This document shows, in pieces, positions 23,671 through 32,991 of a stretch of 64,000 nucleotides of DNA. A program made the position numbers and the translations under genes. Each line of letters begins with the position of its first letter. Positions within the stretch are counted from its first letter, which is position 1. This DNA comes from Streptomyces sp. ISL-100 (lineage in GTDB: Bacteria > Actinomycetota > Actinomycetes > Streptomycetales > Streptomycetaceae), in NCBI RefSeq assembly GCF_018614615.1, contig NZ_JAGGOK010000050.1, positions 84,048 through 148,047 of the forward strand, given 5' to 3'. The notes beneath the pieces are model-generated. The model was given only the letters and a program-made list of their open reading frames with translations, was not told the DNA's origin and did not search any database.

Positions 23671-25197
23671 TCAATGGGAGCCGTTGCCGCCGGTTCCCAG
23701 CCACCCGGCGAGCTTGCCGCCCTGCCCGACGGCCCGCAGCCGCCGCTCGGCGGCATCCCGTACCGGATCGGTCGCCACCACGAGCAGCTCGTCGCCGCGC
23801 CGCAGCACGGTCGTAGGCAGAGGTACGAAGCTCGTCCCTTCCCGTACGACCAGGGTGACCGCGGCCCCGTGCGGCAGCCGCAGCTCGGCCACCTCCACGC
23901 CGTGCATCCTCGACTTCTCCGGGATCGCGACCGACAGCAGATGCCCGCGCAGCCGCTCCAGCGGCGCCGACTCGATGCCGAGGTCGGCGGCCTCGGAGGG
24001 GTCGTCGCCGAGCCGCAGCCACTTCGCCAGCCAGGGCAGCGTCGGTCCCTGGGCGAGGGTGTAGACGACGACGAGGACGAAGACGATGTTGAAGATCCGG
24101 TCGCTGCCCTCGACCTCCGACACCAGGGGGATGGTCGCCAGGATGATGGGCACCGCGCCGCGCAGCCCGGCCCACGACATCAGGGCCTGCTCCTGCCACG
24201 GGATACGGAACCGCAGCAGGCTGATCAGCACCGACAACGGCCGCGCGATCATGGTGAGAATCAGTCCCACCATCACCGCCGGCCAGAAGTCGACCAGTAG
24301 CTCGTGCGGCGTCACCAGAAGCCCGAGCAGGACGAACATGCCGATCTGCGCGATCCAGCCGAGCCCGTCCGCGAACCCGCGCGTAGCCGGCCAGTGCGGC
24401 AGCTTCGAGTTGCCCAGCACCATCGCGGCCAGATAGACGGCGAGGAAGCCACTGCCGTGCGCGATGGCCCCGGCGGCGTACGCCGATACGGCGATGGCCA
24501 TGACCGCGATCGGATAGAGACCGGACGCGGGAAGCGCCACATGACGCAGTGCGTACGCCCCGAGCCAGCCCATCGCGAGACCGATGCTCGCGCCGATCGC
24601 CAGTTCCAGGACGATCGTGCCGAGCAGGACGTACCAGTCGTCCACCGGACCGACCGTAGAGAAGGCGACCACCAGGATCACGACAGGCGCGTCGTTGAAG
24701 CCCGACTCGGCCTCCAGTACGCCCGTTATGCGCGACGGCAGCGGCACCTTGCGCAGTACGGAGAAGACCGCGGCGGCGTCCGTCGACGAGACGACCGCGC
24801 CGACGATCAGGGACTGCCGCCAGTCCAGCCCCACCAGGTAGTGCGCACCGGCCGCCGTAACGCCCACGCTCACCGCGACGCCGACGGTCGACAGGACGAC
24901 CGCGGCGGGCAACGCGGGTTTGATCTCCTTCCACTTCGTGCCCAGGCCGCCCTCGGCCAGGATCACCACAAGTGCGGCATAGCCGATCACCTGCGTCAGT
25001 TCTGCGTTGTCGAAGTGGACATCGAAAATGCCGTCCTGCCCTATGGCGATCCCGATCCCGAGGTACAGCAGCAGGCTGGGGAGCCCGCTCCGGGACGAGA
25101 TGCGCACTGCCGCGACGGCGATGAGCAGAACGAGCGAGCAGATGAGCAGGAGTTCATTGAGCTGGTGGACAGTCAGCGGCCGTTCCTTCCCTCGCAC
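23671..25197 (-). CDS. K+/H+ antiporter, CPA1 family (NhaP2-like) with TrkA-C domain
   Basis: 508 aa. About twelve transmembrane helices of the Na+/H+ exchanger fold; key segments are LLYLGIGIAIGQDGIFD, GAVVSSTDAAAVFSVL and LEAESGFNDAPVVILV (ion-binding Asp). A cytoplasmic TrkA-C/RCK_C domain occupies the last 100 residues (LRGHLLSVAIPEKSRMHGVE). Exports K+ or Na+ against protons. GTG 25197 is the listed start. A CTG at 25176 with AAGGA upstream would give MTVHQLNELL and may be the true start. Divergent from the penicillin acylase gene. Confidence 0.87.
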   Translation of the reverse strand: MRGKERPLTVHQLNELLLICSLVLLIAVAAVRISSRSGLPSLLLYLGIGIAIGQDGIFDVHFDNAELTQVIGYAALVVILAEGGLGTKWKEIKPALPAAVVLSTVGVAVSVGVTAAGAHYLVGLDWRQSLIVGAVVSSTDAAAVFSVLRKVPLPSRITGVLEAESGFNDAPVVILVVAFSTVGPVDDWYVLLGTIVLELAIGASIGLAMGWLGAYALRHVALPASGLYPIAVMAIAVSAYAAGAIAHGSGFLAVYLAAMVLGNSKLPHWPATRGFADGLGWIAQIGMFVLLGLLVTPHELLVDFWPAVMVGLILTMIARPLSVLISLLRFRIPWQEQALMSWAGLRGAVPIILATIPLVSEVEGSDRIFNIVFVLVVVYTLAQGPTLPWLAKWLRLGDDPSEAADLGIESAPLERLRGHLLSVAIPEKSRMHGVEVAELRLPHGAAVTLVVREGTSFVPLPTTVLRRGDELLVVATDPVRDAAERRLRAVGQGGKLAGWLGTGGNGSH

Positions 25198-25270
25198 GCC
25201 TGCCGGATCGTTCCTCCGGCGGCCGGTACTTCGTTACCTTACCTAATCTTTAACGTTTCCTTGACGCGCT

Positions 25271-25288
25271 CGATCGTCCGTACGATCG
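25271..25288. promoter_or_regulatory. Inverted repeat in the antiporter/acylase intergenic region
   Basis: CGATCGT (25271-25277) and ACGATCG (25282-25288), perfect 7-bp arms with a 4-bp centre, preceded by a TTGACG hexamer at 25261. Sits 90 bp before the acylase start; operator or promoter element is plausible. Confidence 0.35.
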
Positions 25289-25378
25289 CCGTTGGAGGCA
25301 CCGAGTCCAGGCCGCCTGAGCGCTGCGCCTATGGTTGCTCCAGCACTCAAGGACCACCCTGCCCCTCGAAGGACAGCG

Positions 25379-28180
25379 ATGCCCGCCAACACCACCGCCT
25401 CTTCCGGCAAGAAGAAGGGGCGTCGCGCCCGCCTGATCGTGATCGTGCTGGTGTTGGCCCTCGTCGCGGGTGTCGGCTACGGCACGTACTGGAGCATCAG
25501 CACGGTGCGCGCCTCCTTCCCGCAGACCACAGGGTCGATCGAGATCGACGGCCTCTCGGCGCTCGTCGACGTCAAGCGCGACAATTACGGCATCCCGCAG
25601 ATCTACGCGGACACCGACGAAGACCTCTTCCGCGCCCAGGGCTTCGTCCAGGCGCAGGACCGCTTCTACGAGATGGACGTCCGCCGTCACATGACGTCGG
25701 GCCGGCTCTCGGAGATGTTCGGTTCGGACCAGGTCGACACCGACGCGTTCCTGCGTACGCTCGGCTGGCGCCAGGTCGCGCAGCAGGAGTACGACACCAA
25801 GCTGTCACCGGAGACGAAGAAGAACCTCCAGGCGTACGCGGCGGGCGTCAACTCCTACCTCGAAGGCCGCGAGGGCAAGGACATCTCCGTCGAGTACGCC
25901 GCTCTGGGCTTCGTGAACGACTACAAGCCCGAGAAGTGGACTCCCGTCGACTCGGTGGCGTGGCTCAAGGCCATGGCCTGGGACCTGCGCGGCAACATGC
26001 AGGACGAAATCGACCGTTCGCTGATGACGAGCAGGCTGAGCGCGAAGCAGATCAAGGACCTCTACCCGTCCTACCCGTACGACCGGAACAACACGGTCGT
26101 CGAAGAGGGCGCGGTCGACGAGACGACGAAGAAGTACGACCCGAAGGCGTCAGCCACCTCGGACGAGGGAACCGGCAGCGGAATGGGAACAGCATCCGGC
26201 ACCGGCACCGGCACCGGTACGGGCGTGGGCACAGGCACCGCAGGCACAGGCACCGCCGACAACGCCGCCGACGCCACCCAGGGCTTCCAGTCCCAGCTCT
26301 CCGGTATCTCCGACGCCCTCGACGAGATCCCCGCACTCTTCGGCCCGAACGGCAGCGGCATCGGCTCCAACTCCTGGGTCGTCTCCGGCAAGTACACGAC
26401 GACCAAGAAGCCGCTGCTCGCCAACGACCCGCACCTCGCGCCCCAGTTGCCGTCGCTCTGGTACCAGATGGGCCTGCACTGCCGCAGCCTCTCCAAAACC
26501 TGCCAGTACGACACCGCCGGCTACACCTTCTCCGGCATGCCCGGCGTGATAATCGGCCACAACCAGGACATCGCCTGGGGCTTCACCAACCTCGGCGCCG
26601 ACGTCACCGACCTCTACCTGGAGAAGGTCTCCGACGACGGCTACCTCTACGACGGCCGTACGAAGCCCTTCACCACCCGCGAGGAGACCATCAAGGTCGC
26701 CGGCGGCAATCCGAAGACCATCACGGTCCGCTCCACCACCAACGGCCCGCTGGTCTCCGACCGCAACGACGAGCTCGGGAAGGTCGGCGAGAAGGCCCCC
26801 GTCACCAACGCCGCCCCCGACCGCGGCGCCGGCTACGGGATCTCCCTCAAGTGGACCGCCCTGATGCCCGGCAAGTCCATGGACGCCGTGTTCGAGCTCA
26901 ACCGGGCCACGGACTTCAAGACCTTCCGCGCCGCCGCCGCCCACTTCGAGGTCCCCTCCCAGAACCTCATCTACGCCGACACCAAGGGCCACATCGGCTA
27001 CCAGGCCCCCGGCCGCATCCCGGTCCGTAACGCGGGCGACGGCACCACACCTGCCGCCGGCTGGGACTCCCGCTACCGCTGGAAGGGCTTCATCCCGCAG
27101 GCGGAGCTGCCGTACGAGTACGACCCGGAGCGCGGCTACATCGTCACCGCCAACCAGGCCGTGATCGACAAGAAGAAGTACCCCTACCTCCTCACCGAGG
27201 ACTGGGGATACGGCGCCCGCAGCCAGCGCATCAACGACCTCATCGAGTCGAAGATCGCCGACGGCGGCAAGATCTCCACCGACGACATGCGCACCATGCA
27301 GATGGACAACAGCAGTGAGATCGCCAAGCTGCTCACCCCCCACCTGCTGAAGATCGACGTGTCGGACCCGAACGTCCGCGAGACGCAGAAGCTGCTCGAA
27401 GGCTGGGACTACACCCAGGAGCCGGACTCGGCGGCCGCCGCGTACTTCAACGCGGTGTGGCGCAACGTCCTCAAGCTCTCCTTCGGCAACAAGCTGCCCA
27501 AGGAGCTGCGGGCCAAGGGACAGTGCCTGAGCGTGCGTCCCGCCGACGCCACGGGCCCGGTCGACGACCTCGACGAGCGGGTGCGCGAATGCGGCCGGCG
27601 CGCCAAGGACTCGGCGCAGCCGGACGGCGGCGACCGGTGGTACGAGGTCGTCCGCAAGATGCTGGGAGACGAGAAGAACGAGTGGTGGCAGGCGCCGAAG
27701 AACCGCCTGGACGAGGCGACCGACACCCGTGACGAGCTGCTTGCCCGCGCGCTGAAGGACGCCCGCTGGGAGCTGACCGCCAAGCTCGGCAAGGACATCG
27801 ACTCCTGGAGCTGGGGCCGCCTGCACCAGCTGAACCTCAAGAACCAGACCCTCGGTACGAGCGGCCCCGGCGTCGTCCAGTCGCTCCTCAACCGCGGCCC
27901 GTGGAACCTGGGCGGCGGCGAGGCGGCCGTCAACGCCACCGGCTGGAACGCGGCAGGCGGCTACGAGGTCATCTGGGTGCCCTCCATGCGCATGGTCGTG
28001 AACCTCAACGAGCTCGACAAGTCCCGCTGGATCAACCTCACCGGCGCGTCGGGCCACGCGTACAGCGCCCACTACACCGACCAGACCGACATGTGGGCGA
28101 AGGGCGAGCTGCTGGACTGGCCGTTCAGCGACCAGGCGGTCGAGAAGAGCACCACCGACAAGCTGGTACTCAGGCCGTAA
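25379..28180 (+). CDS. Penicillin acylase family protein (Ntn hydrolase)
   Basis: 933 aa from ATG 25379 (MPANTTASSGKKKGRRARLI); a longer frame goes to 25292 but ATG 25379 has AAGGACAG upstream. A single N-terminal membrane helix (LIVIVLVLALVAGVGYGTYW) anchors an extracytoplasmic enzyme. Alpha chain motif YGIPQIYADTDEDLFRAQGF. The autocatalytic beta-chain start is at Ser330 in GIGSNSWVVSG, followed by KPLLANDPHLAPQLPSLWYQ. Before it lies a Gly/Thr-rich spacer (about residues 264-293) that would fall in the processed linker. Members cleave acyl-homoserine lactones, beta-lactams or lipids; substrate unknown. Confidence 0.92.
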   Translation: MPANTTASSGKKKGRRARLIVIVLVLALVAGVGYGTYWSISTVRASFPQTTGSIEIDGLSALVDVKRDNYGIPQIYADTDEDLFRAQGFVQAQDRFYEMDVRRHMTSGRLSEMFGSDQVDTDAFLRTLGWRQVAQQEYDTKLSPETKKNLQAYAAGVNSYLEGREGKDISVEYAALGFVNDYKPEKWTPVDSVAWLKAMAWDLRGNMQDEIDRSLMTSRLSAKQIKDLYPSYPYDRNNTVVEEGAVDETTKKYDPKASATSDEGTGSGMGTASGTGTGTGTGVGTGTAGTGTADNAADATQGFQSQLSGISDALDEIPALFGPNGSGIGSNSWVVSGKYTTTKKPLLANDPHLAPQLPSLWYQMGLHCRSLSKTCQYDTAGYTFSGMPGVIIGHNQDIAWGFTNLGADVTDLYLEKVSDDGYLYDGRTKPFTTREETIKVAGGNPKTITVRSTTNGPLVSDRNDELGKVGEKAPVTNAAPDRGAGYGISLKWTALMPGKSMDAVFELNRATDFKTFRAAAAHFEVPSQNLIYADTKGHIGYQAPGRIPVRNAGDGTTPAAGWDSRYRWKGFIPQAELPYEYDPERGYIVTANQAVIDKKKYPYLLTEDWGYGARSQRINDLIESKIADGGKISTDDMRTMQMDNSSEIAKLLTPHLLKIDVSDPNVRETQKLLEGWDYTQEPDSAAAAYFNAVWRNVLKLSFGNKLPKELRAKGQCLSVRPADATGPVDDLDERVRECGRRAKDSAQPDGGDRWYEVVRKMLGDEKNEWWQAPKNRLDEATDTRDELLARALKDARWELTAKLGKDIDSWSWGRLHQLNLKNQTLGTSGPGVVQSLLNRGPWNLGGGEAAVNATGWNAAGGYEVIWVPSMRMVVNLNELDKSRWINLTGASGHAYSAHYTDQTDMWAKGELLDWPFSDQAVEKSTTDKLVLRP

Positions 28181-28187
28181 GGCGTGA

Positions 28188-28215
28188 GGTGTCAGGCCTT
28201 GAAACGCCTGACACC
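28188..28215. terminator. Hairpin between convergent acylase and cyclo-ligase genes
   Basis: GGTGTCAGGC (28188-28197) pairs with GCCTGACACC (28206-28215), loop 8 nt, starting 8 bases after the acylase stop and overlapping the 3' end of the convergent gene. Probably bidirectional. Confidence 0.7.
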
Positions 28216-28785
28216 GCCCGGCGTCACCACGGCGCTCACGGGGTGGTCGTGCGGTTCCCTCGGGACCCGCGCGACCACCTCTTCGTCGTACAGGAGCACC
28301 ACCAGGTGGGGCCGAGCGCCCGCCGCCTCCAGCCGGGCGAGCACCCGGTCGTACGATCCGCCTCCCCGCCCGAGCCTCATCCCGCGCCCGTCCACCGCCA
28401 GTCCCGGCAGCAGCACAGCATCGGCCTCCAGCACGGCCTGTACGCCGAGCCGCTCACCCTGCGGCTCAAGGAGCCCGAGCCGGGCGCGCGCGAGCCGCTG
28501 GGCGCCCTCGTACTCGGCCCAGTCCAGATCGTTGTCCGCCAGCAGCACGGGAAGCAGCACCCGCACGCCCCGCGCACGCAGCGCGTGCAGCAGCGCGCGC
28601 GTGCCGGGCTCACTCCCGATGGAGACGTACGCGGCGACTGTCCCGGCGTCCGCGAGCTCCGGCAGCTCCAGTGCCACACGGGCCAGAACCGCACCGGCCT
28701 TCTCGACGTCATCCCTGGTCATCCGGGATCTCATGTCGAGGAGTTCTCTTCGCAACCCGGCCTTGTCAGGCTCGTCACACACCAC
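28192..28785 (-). CDS. 5-formyltetrahydrofolate cyclo-ligase
   Basis: 197 aa. Converts 5-formyl-THF to 5,10-methenyl-THF with ATP in one-carbon metabolism. Motifs: LRRELLDMRSRM (N-terminal helix), VAAYVSIGSEPGTRALLHAL, VLLPGLAVDGRGMRLGRGGG with the nucleotide-binding GRGGGSYDR, and a final DEEVVARVPREPHDHPVSAV. Complete and of usual length. Divergent from galU, a common Streptomyces pairing. Confidence 0.93.
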   Translation of the reverse strand: MVCDEPDKAGLRRELLDMRSRMTRDDVEKAGAVLARVALELPELADAGTVAAYVSIGSEPGTRALLHALRARGVRVLLPVLLADNDLDWAEYEGAQRLARARLGLLEPQGERLGVQAVLEADAVLLPGLAVDGRGMRLGRGGGSYDRVLARLEAAGARPHLVVLLYDEEVVARVPREPHDHPVSAVVTPGGVRRFKA

Positions 28786-28869
28786 AGCGGCTCCACAAAA
28801 CGGCTCGTATGAGAATTTATTGACCGGAGCCTAATCTTCCCCCCATACGCAACGGATATCGTTCTGACC

Positions 28870-29781
28870 ATGACTCAGTCGCACCCCGGGATCAGCAAGG
28901 CTGTCATCCCTGCCGCCGGCCTCGGCACCAGGTTCCTGCCGGCGACCAAGGCCACTCCAAAAGAGATGCTGCCTGTCGTCGACAAGCCGGCTATCCAGTA
29001 CGTGGTCGAGGAGGCCGTGACCGCGGGTCTCTCCGACGTCCTCATGGTCACCGGCCGCAACAAGCGCCCGCTCGAGGACCACTTCGACCGCAACTACGAG
29101 CTGGAATCGGCCCTCGGCCGCAAGGGCGACGCCGAACGCCTCGCCCGGGTGCAGGAGTCGAGCGACCTCGCCACCATGCACTACGTCCGCCAGGGCGACC
29201 CCAAGGGCCTCGGCCACGCCGTCCTGTGCGCCGCGCCGCACGTCGGCGACCAGCCCTTCGCGGTGCTCCTCGGCGACGACCTGATCGACCCGCGCGACCC
29301 CCTGCTGTCCCGGATGATCGAGATCCAGACGCAGTACGGCGGCAGCGTCATCGCGCTCATGGAGGTCGACCCCTCCCAGATCCACCTGTACGGATCCGCG
29401 GCCGTCGAGCCGACCGGCGAGAGTGACGTCGTACGGGTCACCGGACTGGTCGAGAAGCCCGACGCGGCCGACGCGCCCAGCAACTACGCGATCATCGGCC
29501 GCTATGTGCTCGATCCCGCCGTTTTCGACATACTGCGCAAGACCGAGCCGGGCCGCGGCGGTGAAATCCAGCTCACCGACGCCCTCCAGCACCTGGCCGA
29601 GGACGAGAAAACCGGCGGCCCCGTGCACGGCGTCGTCTTCAAGGGCCGCCGCTATGACACCGGCGACCGCGCCGACTATCTGCGTGCCATTGTCAGACTC
29701 GCATGCGAACGTGAAGACCTGGGGCCGGAGTTCCGGACCTGGCTTCGCAGTTACGTGACCGAGGAGATGCAGGCACCTTGA
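28870..29781 (+). CDS. galU: UTP-glucose-1-phosphate uridylyltransferase
   Basis: 303 aa. Makes UDP-glucose for wall polymers and trehalose. Nucleotidyltransferase signature AVIPAAGLGTRFLPATKATP at the N terminus, KEMLPVVDKPAIQYVVEEAV, the UTP-site VLLGDDLID, and VEKPDAADAPSNYAIIGRYV. First gene of a galU-moeA pair: its TGA overlaps the TTG start of the next gene (TTGA). Confidence 0.96.
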   Translation: MTQSHPGISKAVIPAAGLGTRFLPATKATPKEMLPVVDKPAIQYVVEEAVTAGLSDVLMVTGRNKRPLEDHFDRNYELESALGRKGDAERLARVQESSDLATMHYVRQGDPKGLGHAVLCAAPHVGDQPFAVLLGDDLIDPRDPLLSRMIEIQTQYGGSVIALMEVDPSQIHLYGSAAVEPTGESDVVRVTGLVEKPDAADAPSNYAIIGRYVLDPAVFDILRKTEPGRGGEIQLTDALQHLAEDEKTGGPVHGVVFKGRRYDTGDRADYLRAIVRLACEREDLGPEFRTWLRSYVTEEMQAP

Positions 29782-31079
29782 GCAGCACGATCTGGTCTGT
29801 CGACGAGCACCTTGAGGACATCCTCGCCGCGGTCAAGCCGCTCGAACCCATCGAGCTGCAACTGCCCGACGCGCAGGGCTGTGTCCTCGTCGAGGACATC
29901 ACGGTCCAGATCGCGCTGCCGCCCTTCGACAACAGCTCGATGGACGGGTACGCGGTCCGAACGAGCGATGTCGCGGGCGCCACAGAGGAGTTCCCCGCCG
30001 TCCTCACCGTCATCGGTGACGTGGCGGCGGGCAGCGGCCGGACGCTTCACGTCGGCCCCGGCGAGGCCGCCCGCATCATGACCGGCGCCCCGCTGCCGCC
30101 CGGCGCCGAGGCAGTCGTCCCGGTCGAATGGACCGACGGGGGCACGGGCGGCGGCCCGGCCGCCACGATGCGCGCCGCGAGCGACGCCCCCGAGGGCGCG
30201 TCCGGCGAGGTCTGCGTCCACCGCCCCGTCGACGCGCGGGCGCACATCCGCGCGCGCGGCAGCGACGTCCAGGCCGGCGACCTGGCCCTGGAGGCCGGTA
30301 CGGTCGTGGGCCCGCCCCAGATCGGACTGCTCGCCGCCATCGGCCGCGCCACCGTCAAGGTCAGGCCCCGCCCCCGCGTCGTCGTCCTGTCGACCGGCAG
30401 CGAACTGGTCCAGCCCGGCGAGCAGTTGGCGGCCGGCCAGATCTACGACTCCAACAGCTTCGCGCTGACCGCCGCCGCCCGCGACGCCGGAGCCATCGCC
30501 TACCGCGTCGGCGCCGTCACCGACGACGCCGAGACGCTGCGCGCCACCATCGAGGACCAGCTGATCCGCGCCGACATGATCGTCACCACCGGTGGTGTGA
30601 GTGTCGGAGCGTACGACGTCGTCAAGGAGGCGCTGTCCTCCGTCGGCGACGAGGACGAGCCCGGCAGCGGCATCGAATTCCGCAAGCTCGCCATGCAGCC
30701 CGGCAAGCCCCAGGGCTTCGGCTCGATCGGCCCCGAGCACACCCCGCTGCTCGCCCTCCCGGGCAACCCGGTCTCGTCGTACGTCTCCTTCGAGCTCTTC
30801 GTACGTCCGGCCATCCGCGCCCTGATGGGCCTCAAGGACGTGCACCGCCCGAAGGTCCGCGCGGCCCTGAGCGCGGACAAGCCACTGTCCTCCCCCTCCG
30901 GAAAGCGCCAGTTCCTGCGCGGTACGTACGACGAGGAGGCGGGCACCGTCACCCCCGTCGGCGGCGCCGGATCCCACCTGGTCGCGGCCCTCGCCCGGGC
31001 CGACGCCCTGATCACAGTCCCGGAGGACACCACCGAGGTGGAGCCCGGCACGGAGGTCGACGTGGTCCTGCTCGGGTGA
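29778..31079 (+). CDS. moeA: Molybdopterin molybdotransferase MoeA / gephyrin-like Glp
   Basis: 433 aa from TTG 29778, overlapping the galU stop. MoeA domains in order: N-terminal domain with LPPFDNSSMDGYAVRTSDV; a hairpin domain with VGPGEAARIMTGAPLPPGAE; the MPT-binding domain with VVVLSTGSELVQPGEQLAAG, ITTGGVSVGAYD-like IVTTGGVSVGAYD and LLALPGNPVSSYVSFELFV; and a C-terminal beta domain. Inserts Mo into molybdopterin. In Corynebacterium the homologue Glp instead works in the divisome with its receptor GlpR. The GlpR/SepX gene lies four genes downstream, so a dual or divisome role is plausible here. Confidence 0.92.
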   Translation: MSSTIWSVDEHLEDILAAVKPLEPIELQLPDAQGCVLVEDITVQIALPPFDNSSMDGYAVRTSDVAGATEEFPAVLTVIGDVAAGSGRTLHVGPGEAARIMTGAPLPPGAEAVVPVEWTDGGTGGGPAATMRAASDAPEGASGEVCVHRPVDARAHIRARGSDVQAGDLALEAGTVVGPPQIGLLAAIGRATVKVRPRPRVVVLSTGSELVQPGEQLAAGQIYDSNSFALTAAARDAGAIAYRVGAVTDDAETLRATIEDQLIRADMIVTTGGVSVGAYDVVKEALSSVGDEDEPGSGIEFRKLAMQPGKPQGFGSIGPEHTPLLALPGNPVSSYVSFELFVRPAIRALMGLKDVHRPKVRAALSADKPLSSPSGKRQFLRGTYDEEAGTVTPVGGAGSHLVAALARADALITVPEDTTEVEPGTEVDVVLLG

Positions 31080-31141
31080 CCGGGGCCCGGTGGGGGTAGC
31101 GTGTCTGCCCTCACAGGCCCTGACCGGGAGCGCCACACGTA

Positions 31142-31621
31142 ATGAGTACGCACGAACGGCTCACGCACATCGACGAGGCGGGGGCGGCCCGCATGGTCGA
31201 CGTCTCCGGCAAGGACGTCACCGCGCGCACCGCGCGCGCCACCGGACGCGTCCTTGTCGCCCCGCGCGTCATCGAGCTGCTGCGCGGCGAGGGGGTCCCC
31301 AAGGGCGACGCCCTCGCCACCGCCCGTATCGCGGGCATCATGGGCGCCAAGCGCACGCCCGACCTGATCCCGCTCTGCCACCCGCTCGCGCTCTCCGGCG
31401 TGAAGCTCGACCTCACGGTCGCCGACGACGCCGTCGAGATCGCCGCGACCGTGCGTACGACGGACCGTACGGGCGTCGAGATGGAGGCCCTGACCGCCGT
31501 CACGGTCGCCGCGCTCACCGTGATCGACATGGTGAAGGCGGTCGACAAGGGCGCGGTCATCACCGACGTACGGGTCGAGGAGAAGACGGGCGGCAAGTCC
31601 GGCGACTGGAGCCGGGCATGA
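31142..31621 (+). CDS. moaC: Cyclic pyranopterin monophosphate synthase
   Basis: 159 aa. Second step of molybdopterin synthesis. Diagnostic segments: LTHIDEAGAARMVDVSGKDV, ATARIAGIMGAKRTPDLIPL, CHPLALSGVKLDLTV, and TGVEMEALTAVTVAALTVID with the conserved Lys at MVKAVDKGAVI. ATG 31142 follows the moeA stop by 62 bp. The stop overlaps the mog start (ATGA, 31618-31621). Confidence 0.96.
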   Translation: MSTHERLTHIDEAGAARMVDVSGKDVTARTARATGRVLVAPRVIELLRGEGVPKGDALATARIAGIMGAKRTPDLIPLCHPLALSGVKLDLTVADDAVEIAATVRTTDRTGVEMEALTAVTVAALTVIDMVKAVDKGAVITDVRVEEKTGGKSGDWSRA

Positions 31622-32229
31622 GCCCCGCCCCGCGCGCCGGAGAGGTCTACAGCCACAGCCACGGTCACGAGCCGGCGGCCGAGCCCGAGCCCACCCCGGC
31701 GCCGCGGTCCGAGCCGTCACGCCGCGCCCTGGTGGTGACGGCCTCCAACCGCGCTTCCGCCGGCGTCTACGCCGACCGGGGCGGCCCGATCCTGGCCGAG
31801 GGCCTGCGCGGTATGGGCTTCGAGGTCGAAGGACCGCAGGTCGTCCCCGACGGCGACCCGGTGGAGCAGGCCCTGCGGGCCGGCGTCGCCGCCGCGTACG
31901 ACGTCATCCTGACCACGGGAGGCACCGGCATCTCGCCGACCGACCGCACGCCCGACGCCACCCGCCGCGTCCTGGACTACGACATTCCCGGCATCCCCGA
32001 GGCGATCCGCGCCGAGGGCCTGGGGAAGGTGCCGACCGCCGCGCTCTCCCGCGGTCTCGCGGGCGTCGCGGGCCGGACGCTGATCGTGAACCTGCCGGGT
32101 TCCACCGGCGGTGTACGGGACGGACTCGCTGTCCTGGAGCGCCTCCTGCTCCACGCCGTGGACCAGATCCGGGGCGGCGACCACCCCGGTTCCGGCTCCG
32201 GGTCGCCGCTACCCGGGAGCCAGAGCTGA
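31618..32229 (+). CDS. mog: MogA/MoaB family molybdopterin adenylyltransferase
   Basis: 203 aa. Adenylylates molybdopterin ahead of metal insertion by MoeA. After a 38-residue Pro/His-rich extension the MoCF domain starts: RALVVTASNRASAGVYADRG, the substrate loop VILTTGGTGISPTDRTPDAT, and AGVAGRTLIVNLPGSTGGVR. The extra N-terminal tail carries HSHGHE, which could bind metal. Overlaps moaC; the GNAT gene follows without a gap. Confidence 0.93.
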   Translation: MSPAPRAGEVYSHSHGHEPAAEPEPTPAPRSEPSRRALVVTASNRASAGVYADRGGPILAEGLRGMGFEVEGPQVVPDGDPVEQALRAGVAAAYDVILTTGGTGISPTDRTPDATRRVLDYDIPGIPEAIRAEGLGKVPTAALSRGLAGVAGRTLIVNLPGSTGGVRDGLAVLERLLLHAVDQIRGGDHPGSGSGSPLPGSQS

Positions 32230-32255
32230 ACGTTTCATCCTGGCCCGTCGAGCTG

Positions 32256-32852
32256 GTGGACAGCGATGTCACCCTCCGTCCGATAAAGCTGCGGGACCAG
32301 CGGAGCTGGCGCGAGGTGAACCGGCGCAACCGCGACTGGCTGCGCCCCTGGGAGGCGACGATCCCGCCGCCCGCGCCGGCCGGCCCGGTGGCCCAGCGTC
32401 CGACGTACCGTCAGATGGTCCGTCACCTGCGTTCGGAGGCGAACGCGGGCAGGATGCTGCCCTTCGTCATCGAGTGCCGGGGGCAGCTGGTCGGCCAGTT
32501 GACGGTCGCCGGGATCACCTGGGGATCGATGTGCTCCGGGCACGTCGGCTACTGGGTGGACCGTGAGGTGGCGGGCCGCGGTGTGATGCCGACGGCGGTC
32601 GCCCTCGCCGTCGACCACTGCTTCCGTACGGTGGGTCTGCATCGCATCGAGGTCTGTATTCGGCCCGAGAACACGCCAAGTCGCAGGGTCGTGGAAAAGC
32701 TCGGATTCCGCGAGGAGGGGCTGCGTCCCCGATATCTCCACATTGACGGCGGGTGGCGTGACCATCTGGTCTACGCGCTCACGGCGGAAGAAGTCCCCGA
32801 GGGGCTGCTGAACCGCTGGCACCAGGCGCGACCGGGCACATCTCATAAATGA
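32256..32852 (+). CDS. GNAT N-acetyltransferase (RimJ/RimL type)
   Basis: 198 aa from GTG 32256. A CTG at 32226, overlapping the mog stop and preceded by GGGAG, would add ten residues (NVSSWPVELV) and may be the natural start. RimJ-type core: VTLRPIKLRDQRSWREVNRR, GYWVDREVAGRGVMPTAVAL (acetyl-CoA loop) and LHRIEVCIRPENTPSRRVVE, ending KLGFREEGLRPRYLHIDGGW. Likely acetylates a protein N terminus or small amine. Last gene of the moeA-moaC-mog operon and followed by the sepX promoter. Confidence 0.9.
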   Translation: MDSDVTLRPIKLRDQRSWREVNRRNRDWLRPWEATIPPPAPAGPVAQRPTYRQMVRHLRSEANAGRMLPFVIECRGQLVGQLTVAGITWGSMCSGHVGYWVDREVAGRGVMPTAVALAVDHCFRTVGLHRIEVCIRPENTPSRRVVEKLGFREEGLRPRYLHIDGGWRDHLVYALTAEEVPEGLLNRWHQARPGTSHK

Positions 32853-32991
32853 AATAAGTGTTCGAAATTGATCGGCAAAGCAGCCTGTTGATCCGATCAG
32901 TAACAAAAAAGTTCGAGTTATCAGCCAGATCGTGCGACACACCGGCTCAATTGGCCGATGGCCTTGCGCGAACCCCTCTACGGTGTGGGGT

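Noticed and set aside
25236..25256. TTACCTTACCTAA resembling half of an iron (DmdR/IdeR) box
   Set aside because: Only one arm matches and neither flanking gene (antiporter, acylase) is an iron gene.
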